64,000 nt of DNA from Clostridiales bacterium (GTDB lineage: Bacteria; Bacillota; Clostridia; Saccharofermentanales; Saccharofermentanaceae): positions 1 through 64,000 of the forward strand of contig JAFZLF010000003.1 of NCBI GenBank assembly GCA_017551625.1, read 5' to 3'. The stretch's first letter is position 1; the number at the start of each line of letters is the position of its first letter. Positions 28,107 to 38,655 of the stretch are shown piece after piece. The notes below the pieces were generated by a model. The model was not told where the DNA came from, did no database searches, and worked only from the letters and a program-made list of their open reading frames with translations. The position numbers and the translations under genes are program-made.

Positions 28107-28712
28107 ATGAAAAAACAAGTTTATACGTCTACAATAAGAATCACTACCACGGCCGTATTTATGGCGCTGACGATCGCGATGGCCTCATTCGGCATCCCGG
28201 TTCCGGGTGGACACCTGTATCTGTGTGACGTGATCATCTGCCTGGCCGCGATCCTGCTAAATCCTTTCGAGGCATTTCTCGTCGGCGGACTCGGTTCCTT
28301 CTTCGGCGACATGATCTTCTACCCGCTTCCGATGTTCGTCTCCCTGGTCGTACATGGTCTGCAGGCTGTCGTGATCTCCCTGATCTCACACCACGCTCTA
28401 AAGGATCACCCGAAGATCGCATCCGGCATCGGTGTCAGTGTCGGCGCAGTCATTATGGTCGTCGGCTATACGCTCGGAAAGATCTTCGTGTACAGCACTT
28501 TTGAATACGCGATGATGAAGCTGCCATACGAGATCGCTCAGGGCGCGCTTGGTGCGGTACTCGGCATGATCCTCTGCTGGAGATTCGGTATCCGTAAACT
28601 CTTCCTTAACCTCGTAGAAAGAAAGAGAAACGAGCCGGCAAAAGTACCCGCCGAAGCTGTGGCTGCTGCAGTCGGAACAGATGTCACGGCAGAGCAGAGC
28701 ATCAAAGAATAA
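28107..28712 (+). CDS. ECF transporter substrate-binding (S) component
   Basis: 201 residues with about five or six membrane helices and the typical start TTAVFMALTIAMASF and GLGSFFGDMIFYPLP. S components bind a vitamin and use shared energising subunits (EcfT/EcfA) encoded elsewhere. Divergence from a MocR-type gene suggests vitamin B6 (a PdxU2- or HmpT-like role), but the substrate is inferred. A strong AAAGGAGAAAC precedes the ATG. The 30-residue hydrophilic tail is unusual and of unknown use. Confidence 0.75.
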   Translation: MKKQVYTSTIRITTTAVFMALTIAMASFGIPVPGGHLYLCDVIICLAAILLNPFEAFLVGGLGSFFGDMIFYPLPMFVSLVVHGLQAVVISLISHHALKDHPKIASGIGVSVGAVIMVVGYTLGKIFVYSTFEYAMMKLPYEIAQGALGAVLGMILCWRFGIRKLFLNLVERKRNEPAKVPAEAVAAAVGTDVTAEQSIKE

Positions 28713-28749
28713 TCTTTCGCATACTTCCTTAGTTGGTGAAATTGGTTTG

Positions 28750-28781
28750 AAAAAAGGAGCTTCGCAAGAGGCCCCTTTTTT
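28750..28781. terminator. Bidirectional terminator
   Basis: AAAAAAGG...CCTTTTTT hairpin around GCAA with one mismatch. It lies 37 bases after the S component stop and 46 bases past gltD, so it can end both transcripts. Confidence 0.85.
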
Positions 28782-28827
28782 CGTGTATTGTGAATCTGAT
28801 CCTGCAGTATATTGTTCATAGTCATGA

Positions 28828-30339
28828 TCACGGAAGAATGCCGTGACCGTTCATAAGATACTTGTCACACTCTCTTGCGGCGCCTCTGCCTTCGGTCAGC
28901 GCCCACACTACGAGTGACTGTCCTCTTCTCATATCACCTGCGGCAAAAACACCCTCGACAGATGTCTGGAACTTACCGAACTCGGCGGCGACATTCGAAC
29001 GACCGTCACGCTCAAGCCCCAGTGCTGCCGGAACCGAATCTTCCGGTCCGAGGAATCCCATCGCCAGAATCACGAGATCCGCATCGATGGTCTTTCTGGT
29101 AGATTCAACCGGAACCGGAATCATTCTCCCGCTCTTTTCATCCTTCTCCCAGGATACTTTTACGACCTGGAGTTTCTTGACGTTTCCTTTCGAGTCACCG
29201 ATAAACTTCTCCGTGGACATGAAGTACTGTCTCGGATCTTTCCCGTACACATACGCGACTTCTTCCTGACCATAGTCGACTTTCTTCACAAAAGGATACT
29301 CCGGCCACGGGTTATTCGCCGCGCGCACTTCCGGAAGCGGCCCCATGATCTCCAGTTGTGTGACACTCTTCGCGCCCTGTCGGACAGCCGTTGCAGAGCA
29401 GTCGGTACCGGTATCACCACCGCCGATAATGACGACGTGCTTTCCCTTAGCAGATATCGCGACATCCGGCGCCGGACCGTCTTTATCGAAGTGATCCTTC
29501 GCAAAGAGCGCCTGCGTGTTCTTTCTCAGGTAATCGACAGCAAAGCAGATCCCCTTCAGTTCTCTTCCCTCGACTACGAGGTTTCTCGGCTTCGTCGCTC
29601 CGCAGCAGAGTACGACGGCATCAAAGGAACTTCGTATCTCTTCGACGGTAATGTCGTGTCCGACTTCGACGCCGCAGCGGAACTTGACGCCCTCTTCTTC
29701 CATCAGTTTGATACGGCGGAGGATGACCTGTTTATCAAGTTTCATGTTTGGGATACCGTACATCAGAAGTCCACCCGGACGATCCGCTCTCTCGAACACG
29801 GTAACACTATGACCCGCGTGGTTTAACTGATCCGCACAGGAAAGTCCTGACGGGCCGGAACCGACGACCGCAACTTTCTTACCTGTTCGAGTCTTCGGCA
29901 GATGTGGCTTCATGGTGCCGTTCTTCCAGGCCGTCTCCGAAAGAAACCACTCGTTGTTTCTTACCGAAGTGGAGGCAAAGTTATGACCGCAAGTGCAGGC
30001 ACCTTCGCAAAGAGCCGGACAGACTCGTCCTGTAAACTCCGGGAAGCCGTTGGTCTTACGAAGTCTTCTGTAAGCATCTTCAAAATGCCCCTGATAAAGG
30101 AGATCATTAAACTCAGGGATAAGGTTCGAAAGCGGGCAGCCTGTGGCACCGCGTCCGAGGAACATACCGGTCTGGCAGAACGGCACGCCGCAGTCCATGC
30201 AGCGCGCGCCCTGGGTTCGTGCCGCATCTTCACTCTGATACATCTGATGTACTTCGCGGTAGTCGTGGATACGTTCTTTTATATCCCGATCCGGGCCGAT
30301 GGCTCTCTCATACTCCAGAAATCCGGTGTTCTTACCCAT
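28828..30339 (-). CDS. gltD: Glutamate synthase small subunit
   Basis: 503 residues from the ATG at 30339, which overlaps the gltB stop by eight bases and has GGGAGGG upstream. The beta subunit takes electrons from NAD(P)H and passes them through 4Fe-4S clusters to GltB. Seen: the N-terminal cysteine sets ([24 protein letters not shown]), the first dinucleotide loop [15 protein letters not shown], the second [12 protein letters not shown], and [15 protein letters not shown] near the end. Shares the gltB leader control. Confidence 0.95.
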   Translation of the reverse strand: MGKNTGFLEYERAIGPDRDIKERIHDYREVHQMYQSEDAARTQGARCMDCGVPFCQTGMFLGRGATGCPLSNLIPEFNDLLYQGHFEDAYRRLRKTNGFPEFTGRVCPALCEGACTCGHNFASTSVRNNEWFLSETAWKNGTMKPHLPKTRTGKKVAVVGSGPSGLSCADQLNHAGHSVTVFERADRPGGLLMYGIPNMKLDKQVILRRIKLMEEEGVKFRCGVEVGHDITVEEIRSSFDAVVLCCGATKPRNLVVEGRELKGICFAVDYLRKNTQALFAKDHFDKDGPAPDVAISAKGKHVVIIGGGDTGTDCSATAVRQGAKSVTQLEIMGPLPEVRAANNPWPEYPFVKKVDYGQEEVAYVYGKDPRQYFMSTEKFIGDSKGNVKKLQVVKVSWEKDEKSGRMIPVPVESTRKTIDADLVILAMGFLGPEDSVPAALGLERDGRSNVAAEFGKFQTSVEGVFAAGDMRRGQSLVVWALTEGRGAARECDKYLMNGHGILP

Positions 30340-33300
30340 TGCTCTTCCCTCCCTTTCTCGTTGTCGAGGAAGCCGGCTTTTCTTCAATCGCTTTGACCGG
30401 AGCCTCGCTCTTACCCGTTGCCAGTTCAAATGCCATCAGGACAGCTTCGTCTCCCTCGTAACCATCCGCCTTCACCTCGGCGAGTTTCTCGTTAAACTTC
30501 GCGTAATCATGAGGAAGCACCTTTACGAAACGACCGATCAGATCGTCGAAGTTTGTGAGGATATGCTCGGCATAGGTACTCTGCGTGTTCTTTACATGCT
30601 CACTGATCTGGGATCTTACAAATTCGATCTCTTCAGAATCCGAAAGCGGCAGAAGCTCGACCATTTCCTTATTGCATCTTGCAGTGAAATCACCGTTTGC
30701 ATCGTAGACATACGCGATACCACCGGACATACCGGCTGCGAAGTTTCTGCCCGTAGGACCAAGAACGATCGCACGTCCGCCTGTCATGTATTCACAGCCG
30801 TGATCACCCACACCTTCGACAACGGCGATCGCGCCACTGTTTCTTACGCAGAAACGTTCACCTGCGATACCGCTGATGTAGGCTGTACCGGATGTAGCGC
30901 CATAGAGGGCCACGTTACCGATGATCGTGTTTTCTTCCGATCTGAAGTTCGCATCTCTGTCCTTTCTGACGACGATCTTACCACCGGAAAGTCCTTTCCC
31001 GAGATAGTCGTTCGCGTCACCTTCGAGACGGAGCGTCAGACCATGCGGGATAAATGCACCGAAGCTCTGGCCGGCCGATCCTCTGAAGTGTACATCGATG
31101 GAATCTTCCGGCAGACCCTGCTCACCATGAACACGTGTGATCGCGGAGCCAAGCTGGGTACCGGCCGCGCGGTCTGTGTTATGAATCTCGAGAGACAGGC
31201 TGACCTTTCTGCCGTCGTGGATCGCCGGTTCGGACAGCGGAATCAGAACCTTATAGTCAAGAGTATTTTCGAGCTTGTGATCCTGAGCGACCGTGTGATG
31301 TGTGATAACGGTCGAGTCGAGCTGCGGACGATAAAGGATCGCAGACAGGTCGATACCTGTTGCCTTCCAGAATTTGATGGCCTTATTGACACGGAGCATA
31401 TCGGATCTTCCTACCATCTCATCGATGGTTCTAAACCCGAGTTGTGCCATGATCTCACGAAGTTCCTCAGCGATAAAGCGCATGAAGTTGACTACATATT
31501 CAGGCTTACCTTCGAATTTCGCTCTAAGCTTCGGGTTCTGAGTCGCGACACCAAACGGACAGGTATCGAGGTTACAGACACGCATCATGGCGCATCCGAG
31601 AGCGACCAGCGGTCCGGTTGCAAATCCGAATTCTTCGGCCCCCAGGAGACACGCGATCGCGACATCACGTCCGGTCAGGAGCTTACCGTCAGCTTCGACC
31701 GTGATACGGGAACGCAGGTCATTCAGAAGCAGGGTCTGGTGTGCTTCCGCGACACCCAGCTCCCAAGGAAGACCCGCATGGCGGATCGATGTTCTCGGAG
31801 CGGCGCCTGTACCTCCGTCATAGCCGGAGATCAGGACGACGTCTGCCCGAGCTTTTGCCACACCTGCAGCAATCGTACCGACACCCACTTCGGAAACAAG
31901 CTTGACGTTGATCCTTGCAAAGCGGTTCGCATTCTTTAAGTCATGGATCAGCTCGGCGAGATCCTCGATCGAGTAGATATCGTGGTGCGGCGGCGGAGAG
32001 ATCAGACCGACACCAGGAGTGGAGTGACGTGTCTTGGCGATCCATGGATAGACCTTACCGGCCGGAAGCTGTCCGCCCTCACCAGGCTTCGCGCCCTGTG
32101 CCATCTTGATCTGGATCTCCTTGGCATGTACGAGATAATCAGAAGTAACACCGAAACGTCCGGATGCGACCTGCTTGATCGCACTCATCTTCGAATCGCC
32201 GTTCGCCATTCTCTCGTATCTTTCCGGATCCTCACCGCCTTCACCGGTATTGGACTTACCACCTAAGCGGTTCATGGCGATCGCCAGGGCCTCATGAGCT
32301 TCCTTACTGATGGAACCGTAGGACATCGCGCCGGTCTTAAATCTCTTGACGATGCTCTCTACCGGCTCGACTTCGTAGATAGAGATCGGCTGCTTAGAAG
32401 GCACGAACTCCAGCAGACCACGGATGGTGCAAAGTCTGGTGTTCTCTTCATTCAACCCCTTACTGTATTCCTTAAAGAGGTTGTAGTCGCCCTTTCTGAC
32501 CGCGTTCTGCAACTGGTAGATCGTCTTCGGGTTAAACATATGATACTCACCGTCTTTACGCCACTGGTAGACGCCACCTGTCTCGAGTCCGGGCTGGGTT
32601 TCGGCCTTCTTATATGCGGCTTCCATACGGCTGCCGACTTCCTTCGCGATTTCATCAAGACCGATACCGCCGATGCGGGAAGCGGTCGAAGTGAAGTACT
32701 TCTCGATGACTTCTTCACCAATACCGAGCGCCTCAAAGATCTGTGCGCCCTGGTAGCTCTTTACAGCTGAGATACCCATCTTCGACAGGATCTTGACGAT
32801 ACCGTGACGAGCCGCGTTGATGTAGTTATCGATCGCGATATCAAGTTCTTCATCGAGACGCTGGTGATCGATCTCATCGGCGATCGTCGCATACGCCATA
32901 TACGGGTTGATCGCAGATGCGCCGTAACCGACGAGCAGTGCGAAGTGATGGACCTCTCTCGGTTCACCGGACTCCAGTACGATCGACGTCATGTGACGCT
33001 GACCTTTTCTAACCAGATGCTGATGCAGACCCGAGACAGCCAGCAGTGCCGGGATCGGACTTCTATCCGCATCGGCTTCACGGTCGGAAAGAACGAGGAT
33101 ATTCGTGCCTTTCTCAACCGCCTCAGAAGCGGCCTTACAGAGAGCATCCATTGCCTTTTCCAGAGTATGTCCGTCCCCGTTGGCTTCGTAAAGGATCGGG
33201 AGAACGACGGACTTAAAGCCCTTTCTCTTGATGTTCTTCACTGCGGCGAGTTCCTCGTCCTTCAGGATCGGGCAAGGAAGAGCGATATGACGGGCATCGG

Positions 33301-35038
33301 TTGCCTTCGGCTCGATGATGTTCCCCTCATTTCCGAGGTACATCCTCTCCATGATGACGATGTCCTCACGGATGCAGTCGATCGGCGGGTTCGTGACCTG
33401 TGCGAAGAGCTGCTTGAAGTAGTTATAAAGGAGCTGGGGCTTATCCGACAGCACCGCGATCGGGCTGTCGTTACCCATGGCGCCGATTGCTTCGGCTCCT
33501 GTATTGGCCATCGGGATGACCATCTTCCGGATATCCTCATAAGTATAGCCGAACATCTTCTGCTTCACTTCGATATCAGGTTCTGTACTGCACAGTTCGG
33601 ACCTGCTTGTTTTTCCTGACTTTGCAGCCTTAGATGACTTGGCGGCCTTGGCCGGTGTTTGGGCTGAGGACTTATATTCCTCAACAAGATCAGAGAGCTT
33701 GACCATGTTCTCATCGACCCACTGCTTGTATGGATGTGCGGTCGCGACCTTCTTCTTGATTTCTTCGTTGGTAATGATGCGGCCTTCTTCGGTATCGATC
33801 AGGAGCATACGGCCCGGACGCAGACGGTTCTTACTGATGATACGTTCCTCAGGGACCGGAAGCACGCCGGCCTCGGAAGAAAGAACCACATAACCATCAT
33901 CGGTCACGACATATCTTGCCGGACGAAGTCCGTTTCGGTCGAGGGTCGCCACGATGCTTCTGCCATCGGTAAATGCCAGTGCGGCAGGACCGTCCCACGG
34001 CTCCATGAGCATGCTGTTGTACTCGTAGAAAGCCTTGACGTCTTCGTCCATCTGCTCGTGCTTGATCCAAGGTTCCGGTACCATCATCATGGCAGTCTCG
34101 GCAAGAGATCTTCCGGACAGCGTCAGGAACTCGAGAGTGTTATCGAACATCGCAGAGTCGGAGCCGTTCGGGTTGATGATCGGAAGCACTTTTTCCATAT
34201 CGTCGCCGAATGCTTTATTGCTGATCGAGGCAGATCTTGCATACATCGCATTGATGTTACCGCGGAGGGTATTGATCTCACCGTTATGTATCAGATACCG
34301 GTATGGATGAGCGCGCTCCCAGCTCGGGAATGTGTTCGTGCTATAACGGGAGTGAACGAGTGCGAGTGCCGAATCAAAAGACAGATCCTTCAGATCGAGA
34401 TAGAAGGCATCCATCTGTTCCGGCGTGAGCATGCCCTTATAGACGATCGTTCTTGTGGAAAGGCTCGCAAAATAGAAGTATCGCGGATCCGTCTCAGAAA
34501 GCTCGATCGTACGCTTCTCTAATTTCTTTCTAATAACATAAAGTGCGCGGTCAAAAGCGATCCCGGCCTTGGTCTTATCGCCACGGCCGATAAAGATCTG
34601 CGCGATATACGGGCGGTTCTCTTTTGCTGTCTGTCCGATCGTACTTTCGTTGACCGGAGTATCACGCCATCCGAGAACGACCTGGCCCTCTTCTTCGACG
34701 GCCTTATCGATCACGCGCATGCACTTCTCACGGGCATCGCTTTGGCGCGGCAGGAACACCATACCTACGCCGTAGTCGCCTGCCTGCGGAAGTGTGATAT
34801 TCTCTTCGGGACAAACCTTTCTGAAAAATGCATCCGGGATCTGAAGAAGCATGCCCGCACCGTCACCGGTGTTCTCATCACTTCCCTCGCCGCCACGATG
34901 GGCGAGATTCGCAAGAATACGAAGGCCGTTTTTCACCGTCTGGTGGGATCTTTTGCCGTGAATATTCACCACAAATCCGATACCGCACGCGTCGTGCTCA
35001 AATTCCGGAGAATAAAGTCCTTGCTTTTGCATCATCAT
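30332..35038 (-). CDS. gltB: Glutamate synthase large subunit
   Basis: 1568 residues from the first of three ATGs at 35038, preceded by TAGGAGGAAG. It transfers the amide of glutamine to 2-oxoglutarate. Residues 1-400 are the class II amidotransferase domain; the catalytic Cys is in EHDACGIGF after a short propeptide. FMN-binding and 3Fe-4S sequences follow ([24 protein letters not shown]), then the C-terminal GXGXG-repeat domain ([17 protein letters not shown]). A Lys/Ser-rich insert at about 490-510 ([16 protein letters not shown]) is unusual. Preceded by an attenuator-like leader. Confidence 0.97.
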   Translation of the reverse strand: MMMQKQGLYSPEFEHDACGIGFVVNIHGKRSHQTVKNGLRILANLAHRGGEGSDENTGDGAGMLLQIPDAFFRKVCPEENITLPQAGDYGVGMVFLPRQSDAREKCMRVIDKAVEEEGQVVLGWRDTPVNESTIGQTAKENRPYIAQIFIGRGDKTKAGIAFDRALYVIRKKLEKRTIELSETDPRYFYFASLSTRTIVYKGMLTPEQMDAFYLDLKDLSFDSALALVHSRYSTNTFPSWERAHPYRYLIHNGEINTLRGNINAMYARSASISNKAFGDDMEKVLPIINPNGSDSAMFDNTLEFLTLSGRSLAETAMMMVPEPWIKHEQMDEDVKAFYEYNSMLMEPWDGPAALAFTDGRSIVATLDRNGLRPARYVVTDDGYVVLSSEAGVLPVPEERIISKNRLRPGRMLLIDTEEGRIITNEEIKKKVATAHPYKQWVDENMVKLSDLVEEYKSSAQTPAKAAKSSKAAKSGKTSRSELCSTEPDIEVKQKMFGYTYEDIRKMVIPMANTGAEAIGAMGNDSPIAVLSDKPQLLYNYFKQLFAQVTNPPIDCIREDIVIMERMYLGNEGNIIEPKATDARHIALPCPILKDEELAAVKNIKRKGFKSVVLPILYEANGDGHTLEKAMDALCKAASEAVEKGTNILVLSDREADADRSPIPALLAVSGLHQHLVRKGQRHMTSIVLESGEPREVHHFALLVGYGASAINPYMAYATIADEIDHQRLDEELDIAIDNYINAARHGIVKILSKMGISAVKSYQGAQIFEALGIGEEVIEKYFTSTASRIGGIGLDEIAKEVGSRMEAAYKKAETQPGLETGGVYQWRKDGEYHMFNPKTIYQLQNAVRKGDYNLFKEYSKGLNEENTRLCTIRGLLEFVPSKQPISIYEVEPVESIVKRFKTGAMSYGSISKEAHEALAIAMNRLGGKSNTGEGGEDPERYERMANGDSKMSAIKQVASGRFGVTSDYLVHAKEIQIKMAQGAKPGEGGQLPAGKVYPWIAKTRHSTPGVGLISPPPHHDIYSIEDLAELIHDLKNANRFARINVKLVSEVGVGTIAAGVAKARADVVLISGYDGGTGAAPRTSIRHAGLPWELGVAEAHQTLLLNDLRSRITVEADGKLLTGRDVAIACLLGAEEFGFATGPLVALGCAMMRVCNLDTCPFGVATQNPKLRAKFEGKPEYVVNFMRFIAEELREIMAQLGFRTIDEMVGRSDMLRVNKAIKFWKATGIDLSAILYRPQLDSTVITHHTVAQDHKLENTLDYKVLIPLSEPAIHDGRKVSLSLEIHNTDRAAGTQLGSAITRVHGEQGLPEDSIDVHFRGSAGQSFGAFIPHGLTLRLEGDANDYLGKGLSGGKIVVRKDRDANFRSEENTIIGNVALYGATSGTAYISGIAGERFCVRNSGAIAVVEGVGDHGCEYMTGGRAIVLGPTGRNFAAGMSGGIAYVYDANGDFTARCNKEMVELLPLSDSEEIEFVRSQISEHVKNTQSTYAEHILTNFDDLIGRFVKVLPHDYAKFNEKLAEVKADGYEGDEAVLMAFELATGKSEAPVKAIEEKPASSTTRKGGKSNG

Positions 35039-35083
35039 TTTTCTTCCTCCTAAGGTCCGAAAAGCGTTCCCGTGGGAAGACCG

Positions 35084-35168
35084 AAAACAACAAGGGCGCC
35101 AGGCCCTTCCGATCTCCATCGCTGCGGATGACCGCAGTGATTCCGGGAAGCACTTAGCGCCATTGCCA
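35084..35168 (-). promoter_or_regulatory. gltB leader: hexaloop hairpins and terminator
   Basis: On the minus strand, P1 is TGGC-AATGGC-GCTA (35155-35168) and P2 is TCGG-AAGGGC-CTGG (35099-35112). Both loops have A1 and G4. The P2 loop AAGGGC is also the 5' arm of a terminator-like hairpin, AAGGGC/GCCCTT followed by GTTGTTTT (35084-35108), so P2 and the terminator exclude each other. Between P1 and P2 is a stable hairpin CTGCGG/CCGCAG. This fits an ANTAR-type antiterminator target. Confidence 0.55.
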
Positions 35169-35183
35169 GTATTTCATGGATAC

Positions 35184-35222
35184 ATCGTACCATTTTGCAA
35201 GTTCATGTTCAACAACTTGCAA
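35184..35222 (-). promoter_or_regulatory. gltB promoter and inverted-repeat operator
   Basis: TTGAAC (35207-35212), 17 bases, TACGAT (35184-35189) with an upstream TG, on the minus strand. A perfect inverted repeat, TTGCAAGTT (35195-35203) and AACTTGCAA (35214-35222), brackets the -35 box. The half site recurs upstream of glnN. Confidence 0.6.
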
Positions 35223-35332
35223 TTATCAAGGCAAAAATCGATAAAAAACGTACGTGATTTATTTCGTCGTGCAATTTATTGAGACTTTTTATGCATTTTA
35301 TGAATTGTGGCAGCTTATTCTATCTTGCCACC
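35223..35332. other. Spacer between the small membrane protein and gltB promoter
   Basis: No gene seen. It is AT-rich and carries a weak hairpin GTGGCA/TGCCAC (35307-35331) just after the stop of the upstream small membrane protein. That hairpin lacks a U-run, so terminator function is uncertain. Confidence 0.3.
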
Positions 35333-35761
35333 TTACATCCTCTGCACATGATCTGCATTTCTGATGATCAGATCCGCCACATCCTCGACAGACTTTCCGA
35401 CCGGAACCGTAAACGTCTTGTAGGACTTCTCTTTGAGAGGCTTCTTCGACGGGGAGAGATACTCGCCTTTTGATGCCTTCTGCGCGCGGTCCATGATCGT
35501 GAACTGGTTCTTATGGATCGCAATCGCACCGATATCGCTGAGTTTCCAGAGTTTATATCCCTCGAGGGAGCCGGACGGAAGAGAAAACATGAATTCGCCT
35601 TCCTCTGTGATGATATACTTGTCAAACTGATCCTTCTTGTGATGCTCTGCCGCGATCTTCTCCGCGAACTTCTTGTTGGCTCTCTTATCCGCCATCACCA
35701 GAAGAACAATAAAAACGATAAATACGACGGCCACTGCGCCACCAATCAAATACCTCTCCAT
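35333..35761 (-). CDS. Small single-span membrane protein, unknown function
   Basis: 142 residues from the ATG at 35761 (GGAGGG 8 bases upstream). One N-terminal membrane helix (about 4-24), a Lys-rich stretch, then a compact soluble domain (FMFSLPSGSLEGYKLWKLSDIGAIAIHKNQFTI in pieces) that looks strand-rich. Not recognised. It lies between the dapL terminator and gltB and seems monocistronic. Confidence 0.6.
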   Translation of the reverse strand: MERYLIGGAVAVVFIVFIVLLVMADKRANKKFAEKIAAEHHKKDQFDKYIITEEGEFMFSLPSGSLEGYKLWKLSDIGAIAIHKNQFTIMDRAQKASKGEYLSPSKKPLKEKSYKTFTVPVGKSVEDVADLIIRNADHVQRM

Positions 35762-35835
35762 AGAAATACCCTCCACATTATAAAATGATTCATCTTATAC
35801 AAAATATGATTCAACTTATTGGATTATATCATAAA

Positions 35836-35883
35836 GGCGGTATTGCCGAACATCGTATATGAACGATGTCTGACAATACCGCC
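35836..35883 (-). terminator. Two-tier terminator after dapL
   Basis: GGCGGTATTG pairs with CAATACCGCC (10 bases), around an inner perfect stem ACATCGT/ACGATGT. On the minus strand it is followed only by TTTAT, so the U-run is weak. It lies 24 bases past the dapL stop. Confidence 0.7.
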
Positions 35884-35907
35884 AGAGAAGTTCTGATTAT
35901 ATGAATA

Positions 35908-37098
35908 TCAACCTTGTCCGTAGATTTCGCGTATCCGCTTCATGGCAACTTCCGTATTCTCTCGGGTGTTGAACGAAGTAAATCGTACATATCCCTCCCC
36001 GCAATCTCCGAAACCGGATCCGGGTGTGCATATGACGTTCGCCTTTTCAAGCAGATCATCGAAGAAGGCCCAGGATTTCATACCGTGCGGACACTGTACC
36101 CAGATATACGGAGAGTTCTTCCCGCCCGTGAATGGCCACTTTAATTCAGTAAACGTATCCGCGATGATCTTCGCATTTTCCTTATAATAGGAGATGTTCT
36201 CCATGATCTCCGCGATCCCCTGTTCATGAAGACATGCAGCCGCTGCGCGCTGTACCGGATAGGCCACACCGTTAAACTTCGTCGTCTGCCGGCGGAGCCA
36301 CATCTTACGGAGCTGCACGCCATCGCGGATCAGTCCGGAAGGTACGACCGTATAGCCGCATCTCGTTCCGGTAAAGCCCGCCGTCTTCGAAAGAGAACAG
36401 AACTCGATCGCACAGGAACGTGCGCCTTCGATCGCATAGATCGTTCTCGGTATATCCGGATCGGAGATAAATGCTTCATATGCCGCATCAAAGAGGATCA
36501 CGGAACCGTGGGCGTTCGCATATTCGACCCACTTCGTGAGTCTTTCTCTGTCATAAGCCGCGCCGGTCGGGTTATTCGGAGAACAAAGGTAGATGATATC
36601 CGCCTCCAGTCCCGGATACGGCATCGGAAGAAATCCGTTGTCGGCCGTTGCAGAAAGCTTGATGATCTTTCTTCCCGCCATGACATTCGTATCGACATAG
36701 ACAGGATAGACCGGATCTGTTACGGCGACCACATTATCTACATCGAAGATATCAAGGATGTTTCCGATATCGCTCTTTGCGCCGTCACTGACGAAGATCT
36801 CATCGCTAAAAAGCTTCACACCACTCGTCCGCTGGTAGTAATCGGCGATCTCATCACGAAGGAAACCATATCCCTGTTCCGGGCCATAACCATGAAAACC
36901 CTTTTCCGTGCCCATCTCTTCTGCAGCCTGTACCATCGCTTTCACTGCCGTCCGGCAGAGAGGACGTGTCACATCACCGATCCCCATTTTGATGGGGCAT
37001 GCTCCCGGATCCTTTGCCATAAACTGTCTGACACGCTCGGCCACCTCCGAAAACAGATACGTTTCTTCGATGTTTCCATAGTTCTTATTGATATGCAT
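35908..37098 (-). CDS. dapL: LL-diaminopimelate aminotransferase
   Basis: 396 residues from the ATG at 37098 (AAAGGAGG upstream; an earlier ATG lies before that site). PLP enzyme converting tetrahydrodipicolinate straight to LL-diaminopimelate with glutamate as donor, for lysine and cell wall. Motifs: FHGYGPEQGYGFLR, CSPNNPTGAAY, FDAAYEAFI, and the PLP lysine in SLSKTAGFTGTRCGY. It follows dapF by 72 bases; both serve the same pathway. Confidence 0.93.
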   Translation of the reverse strand: MHINKNYGNIEETYLFSEVAERVRQFMAKDPGACPIKMGIGDVTRPLCRTAVKAMVQAAEEMGTEKGFHGYGPEQGYGFLRDEIADYYQRTSGVKLFSDEIFVSDGAKSDIGNILDIFDVDNVVAVTDPVYPVYVDTNVMAGRKIIKLSATADNGFLPMPYPGLEADIIYLCSPNNPTGAAYDRERLTKWVEYANAHGSVILFDAAYEAFISDPDIPRTIYAIEGARSCAIEFCSLSKTAGFTGTRCGYTVVPSGLIRDGVQLRKMWLRRQTTKFNGVAYPVQRAAAACLHEQGIAEIMENISYYKENAKIIADTFTELKWPFTGGKNSPYIWVQCPHGMKSWAFFDDLLEKANVICTPGSGFGDCGEGYVRFTSFNTRENTEVAMKRIREIYGQG

Positions 37099-37170
37099 TT
37101 CCTTTTCCTCCTTTGGAATCAAAAGCCTTTATAGCCTCCGTCTAACTTCTTCTTTTCGAGCACCGCTATA

Positions 37171-38013
37171 TCACACTTCGATCGTGCCACAAAACTGCAC
37201 AACTGCCGGCCCTGTCATGAGCACTCTCTCATCTGTGTAGTTGACAACGAGTTCTCCGCCGTTTAAGATCACACGGACGTCCTCGCCTTTTTTCGCGAGA
37301 TTATTCAAGCAGGCGGCGACGACGGTCGCACATGTGCCGGTACCACACGCCCATGTCTCACCCGAACCTCGTTCCCATACACGCATACGAAGAAGATTCT
37401 TCCCTCGCACTTCGCAGAATTCCGTATTCACGCTCTCCGGAAACATCGGGTGAAGTTCGAACTTCGGTCCGATCGACGGAAGATCCAGATCCTCCACACC
37501 ATTCTCGAAAAGCACTACGTGCGGATTGCCCATCGATACGCAGGTGATGTGGTAGTTCTTCCCGTCCACCTCGACTTCGCGGTCGATGACTGTATCGCCG
37601 GCAAGGTCGACCGGGATCAGCTCGGGAGAAAGGATCGCGCGCCCCATATCCACAGTCGCACCGATCGCTTCTCCGTTTTCTCCGATCTGCATCCGTAATG
37701 TCTTGATGCCGCTTCTGGTCTCGATCGTAAGCAGTTCTTTCTTCACGCCCCACTCATCATGTACAAACTTACCGACGCAACGGATACCGTTTCCGCACAT
37801 CTTCCCCTCCGAACCATCGAGGTTAAACATGATCATCTTCGCATCCGCGACCTCCGATGGTGCCACGAGGATCAGTCCGTCACTTCCGATACCGAAATGT
37901 CTGTCCGATACCTTTACGGCAAGAGCAGCGGGATCTTCGATCTGATACTTTGCGGCATCGATATACACATAATCGTTTCCGCAGCCCTGCATCTTAACAA
38001 AATCGTACTTCAT
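37171..38013 (-). CDS. dapF: Diaminopimelate epimerase
   Basis: 280 residues. Interconverts LL- and meso-diaminopimelate. Both catalytic cysteines are seen, in KMCGNGIRC and WACGTGTCATV, plus the N-terminal MQGCGNDYVYID. AGAAGGAATAG precedes the ATG. It starts 14 bases after the ANTAR gene stop, so it is cotranscribed with that regulator and with dapL. Confidence 0.96.
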   Translation of the reverse strand: MKYDFVKMQGCGNDYVYIDAAKYQIEDPAALAVKVSDRHFGIGSDGLILVAPSEVADAKMIMFNLDGSEGKMCGNGIRCVGKFVHDEWGVKKELLTIETRSGIKTLRMQIGENGEAIGATVDMGRAILSPELIPVDLAGDTVIDREVEVDGKNYHITCVSMGNPHVVLFENGVEDLDLPSIGPKFELHPMFPESVNTEFCEVRGKNLLRMRVWERGSGETWACGTGTCATVVAACLNNLAKKGEDVRVILNGGELVVNYTDERVLMTGPAVVQFCGTIEV

Positions 38014-38027
38014 CTTCTATTCCTTCT

Positions 38028-38609
38028 TTACTCGTATGTCTTCACGATCTCATACGCGACATCCGCACGTGTTCTTCCGCTGTTCATGGCCTGACGCTCG
38101 ATATGTTTATGTGCTTCTTCTTCGGAAAAACCGAGTGTCTGGATCAATATCAGCTTCGCGCGGTTCACGACTTTATCATCGTCCATGCGTTTCTTCAGGG
38201 CACAGAGCCGGATATGAGCCATGTCGGCGGAGTTGATCGCCGCGGCAAAAGCGCTCTGCTTCAGGGGCTTGATCAGTATCGCAGCTCCGATATCGAGGAT
38301 CGCCGCCTGTGCATCCTTCTCTTCTTTTTTCGAAAGGTTCGTCTCATCGGCGATATAAAGAAGGCAAGCTGTGGGATGAGAGGTGGCGAGTTTACATACA
38401 GAGAACGCATCTTTATCATCTATGTGAGAAGATACGATCAGAAGACCGAAGTCTCCTTTCTTTACGAGCCGGCGTCCCTCCGTATGCAAGTCCGACCAGG
38501 TGATCTGGTGCGGATGCTTCAGGCTCTTGCGGATAAACTCCTCGAGAACGAGATTCGCGCCGGGGTTCTTACATAGTAGTAATACTTTATCTATACCGGT
38601 AGAACTCAT
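38028..38609 (-). CDS. ANTAR-domain antiterminator with pseudo-receiver
   Basis: 193 residues from the ATG at 38609 (AGGAGGTGAG upstream). Residues 1-125 have a receiver-like fold, but the phospho-Asp position reads LLIVSS and the N-terminal acidic pair reads LLCKN, so it probably is not phosphorylated; the late lysine (LIKPL) remains. A helix links to a C-terminal ANTAR domain (AKLILIQTLGFSEEEAHKHIERQAM, then TRADVAYEIV). ANTAR proteins such as NasR, AmiR and EutV bind hexaloop RNA hairpins and prevent termination. Divergent from glnN and close to four leaders with such hairpins. The signal is unknown. Confidence 0.88.
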   Translation of the reverse strand: MSSTGIDKVLLLCKNPGANLVLEEFIRKSLKHPHQITWSDLHTEGRRLVKKGDFGLLIVSSHIDDKDAFSVCKLATSHPTACLLYIADETNLSKKEEKDAQAAILDIGAAILIKPLKQSAFAAAINSADMAHIRLCALKKRMDDDKVVNRAKLILIQTLGFSEEEAHKHIERQAMNSGRTRADVAYEIVKTYE

Positions 38610-38655
38610 ACATCTCACCTCCTGTTAGCCATACTTTACTCCTATGCATCGCATT

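Noticed and set aside
30299..31939. Long open frame on the plus strand opposite gltB
   Set aside because: It is antisense to highly conserved gltB/gltD coding sequence, has no recognisable domain and no ribosome site.
35041..35180. T-box or glutamine riboswitch before gltB
   Set aside because: No AGGGTGGNACCGCG-like T-box sequence and no glnA/DP-motif core; the leader is also too short for a T-box.
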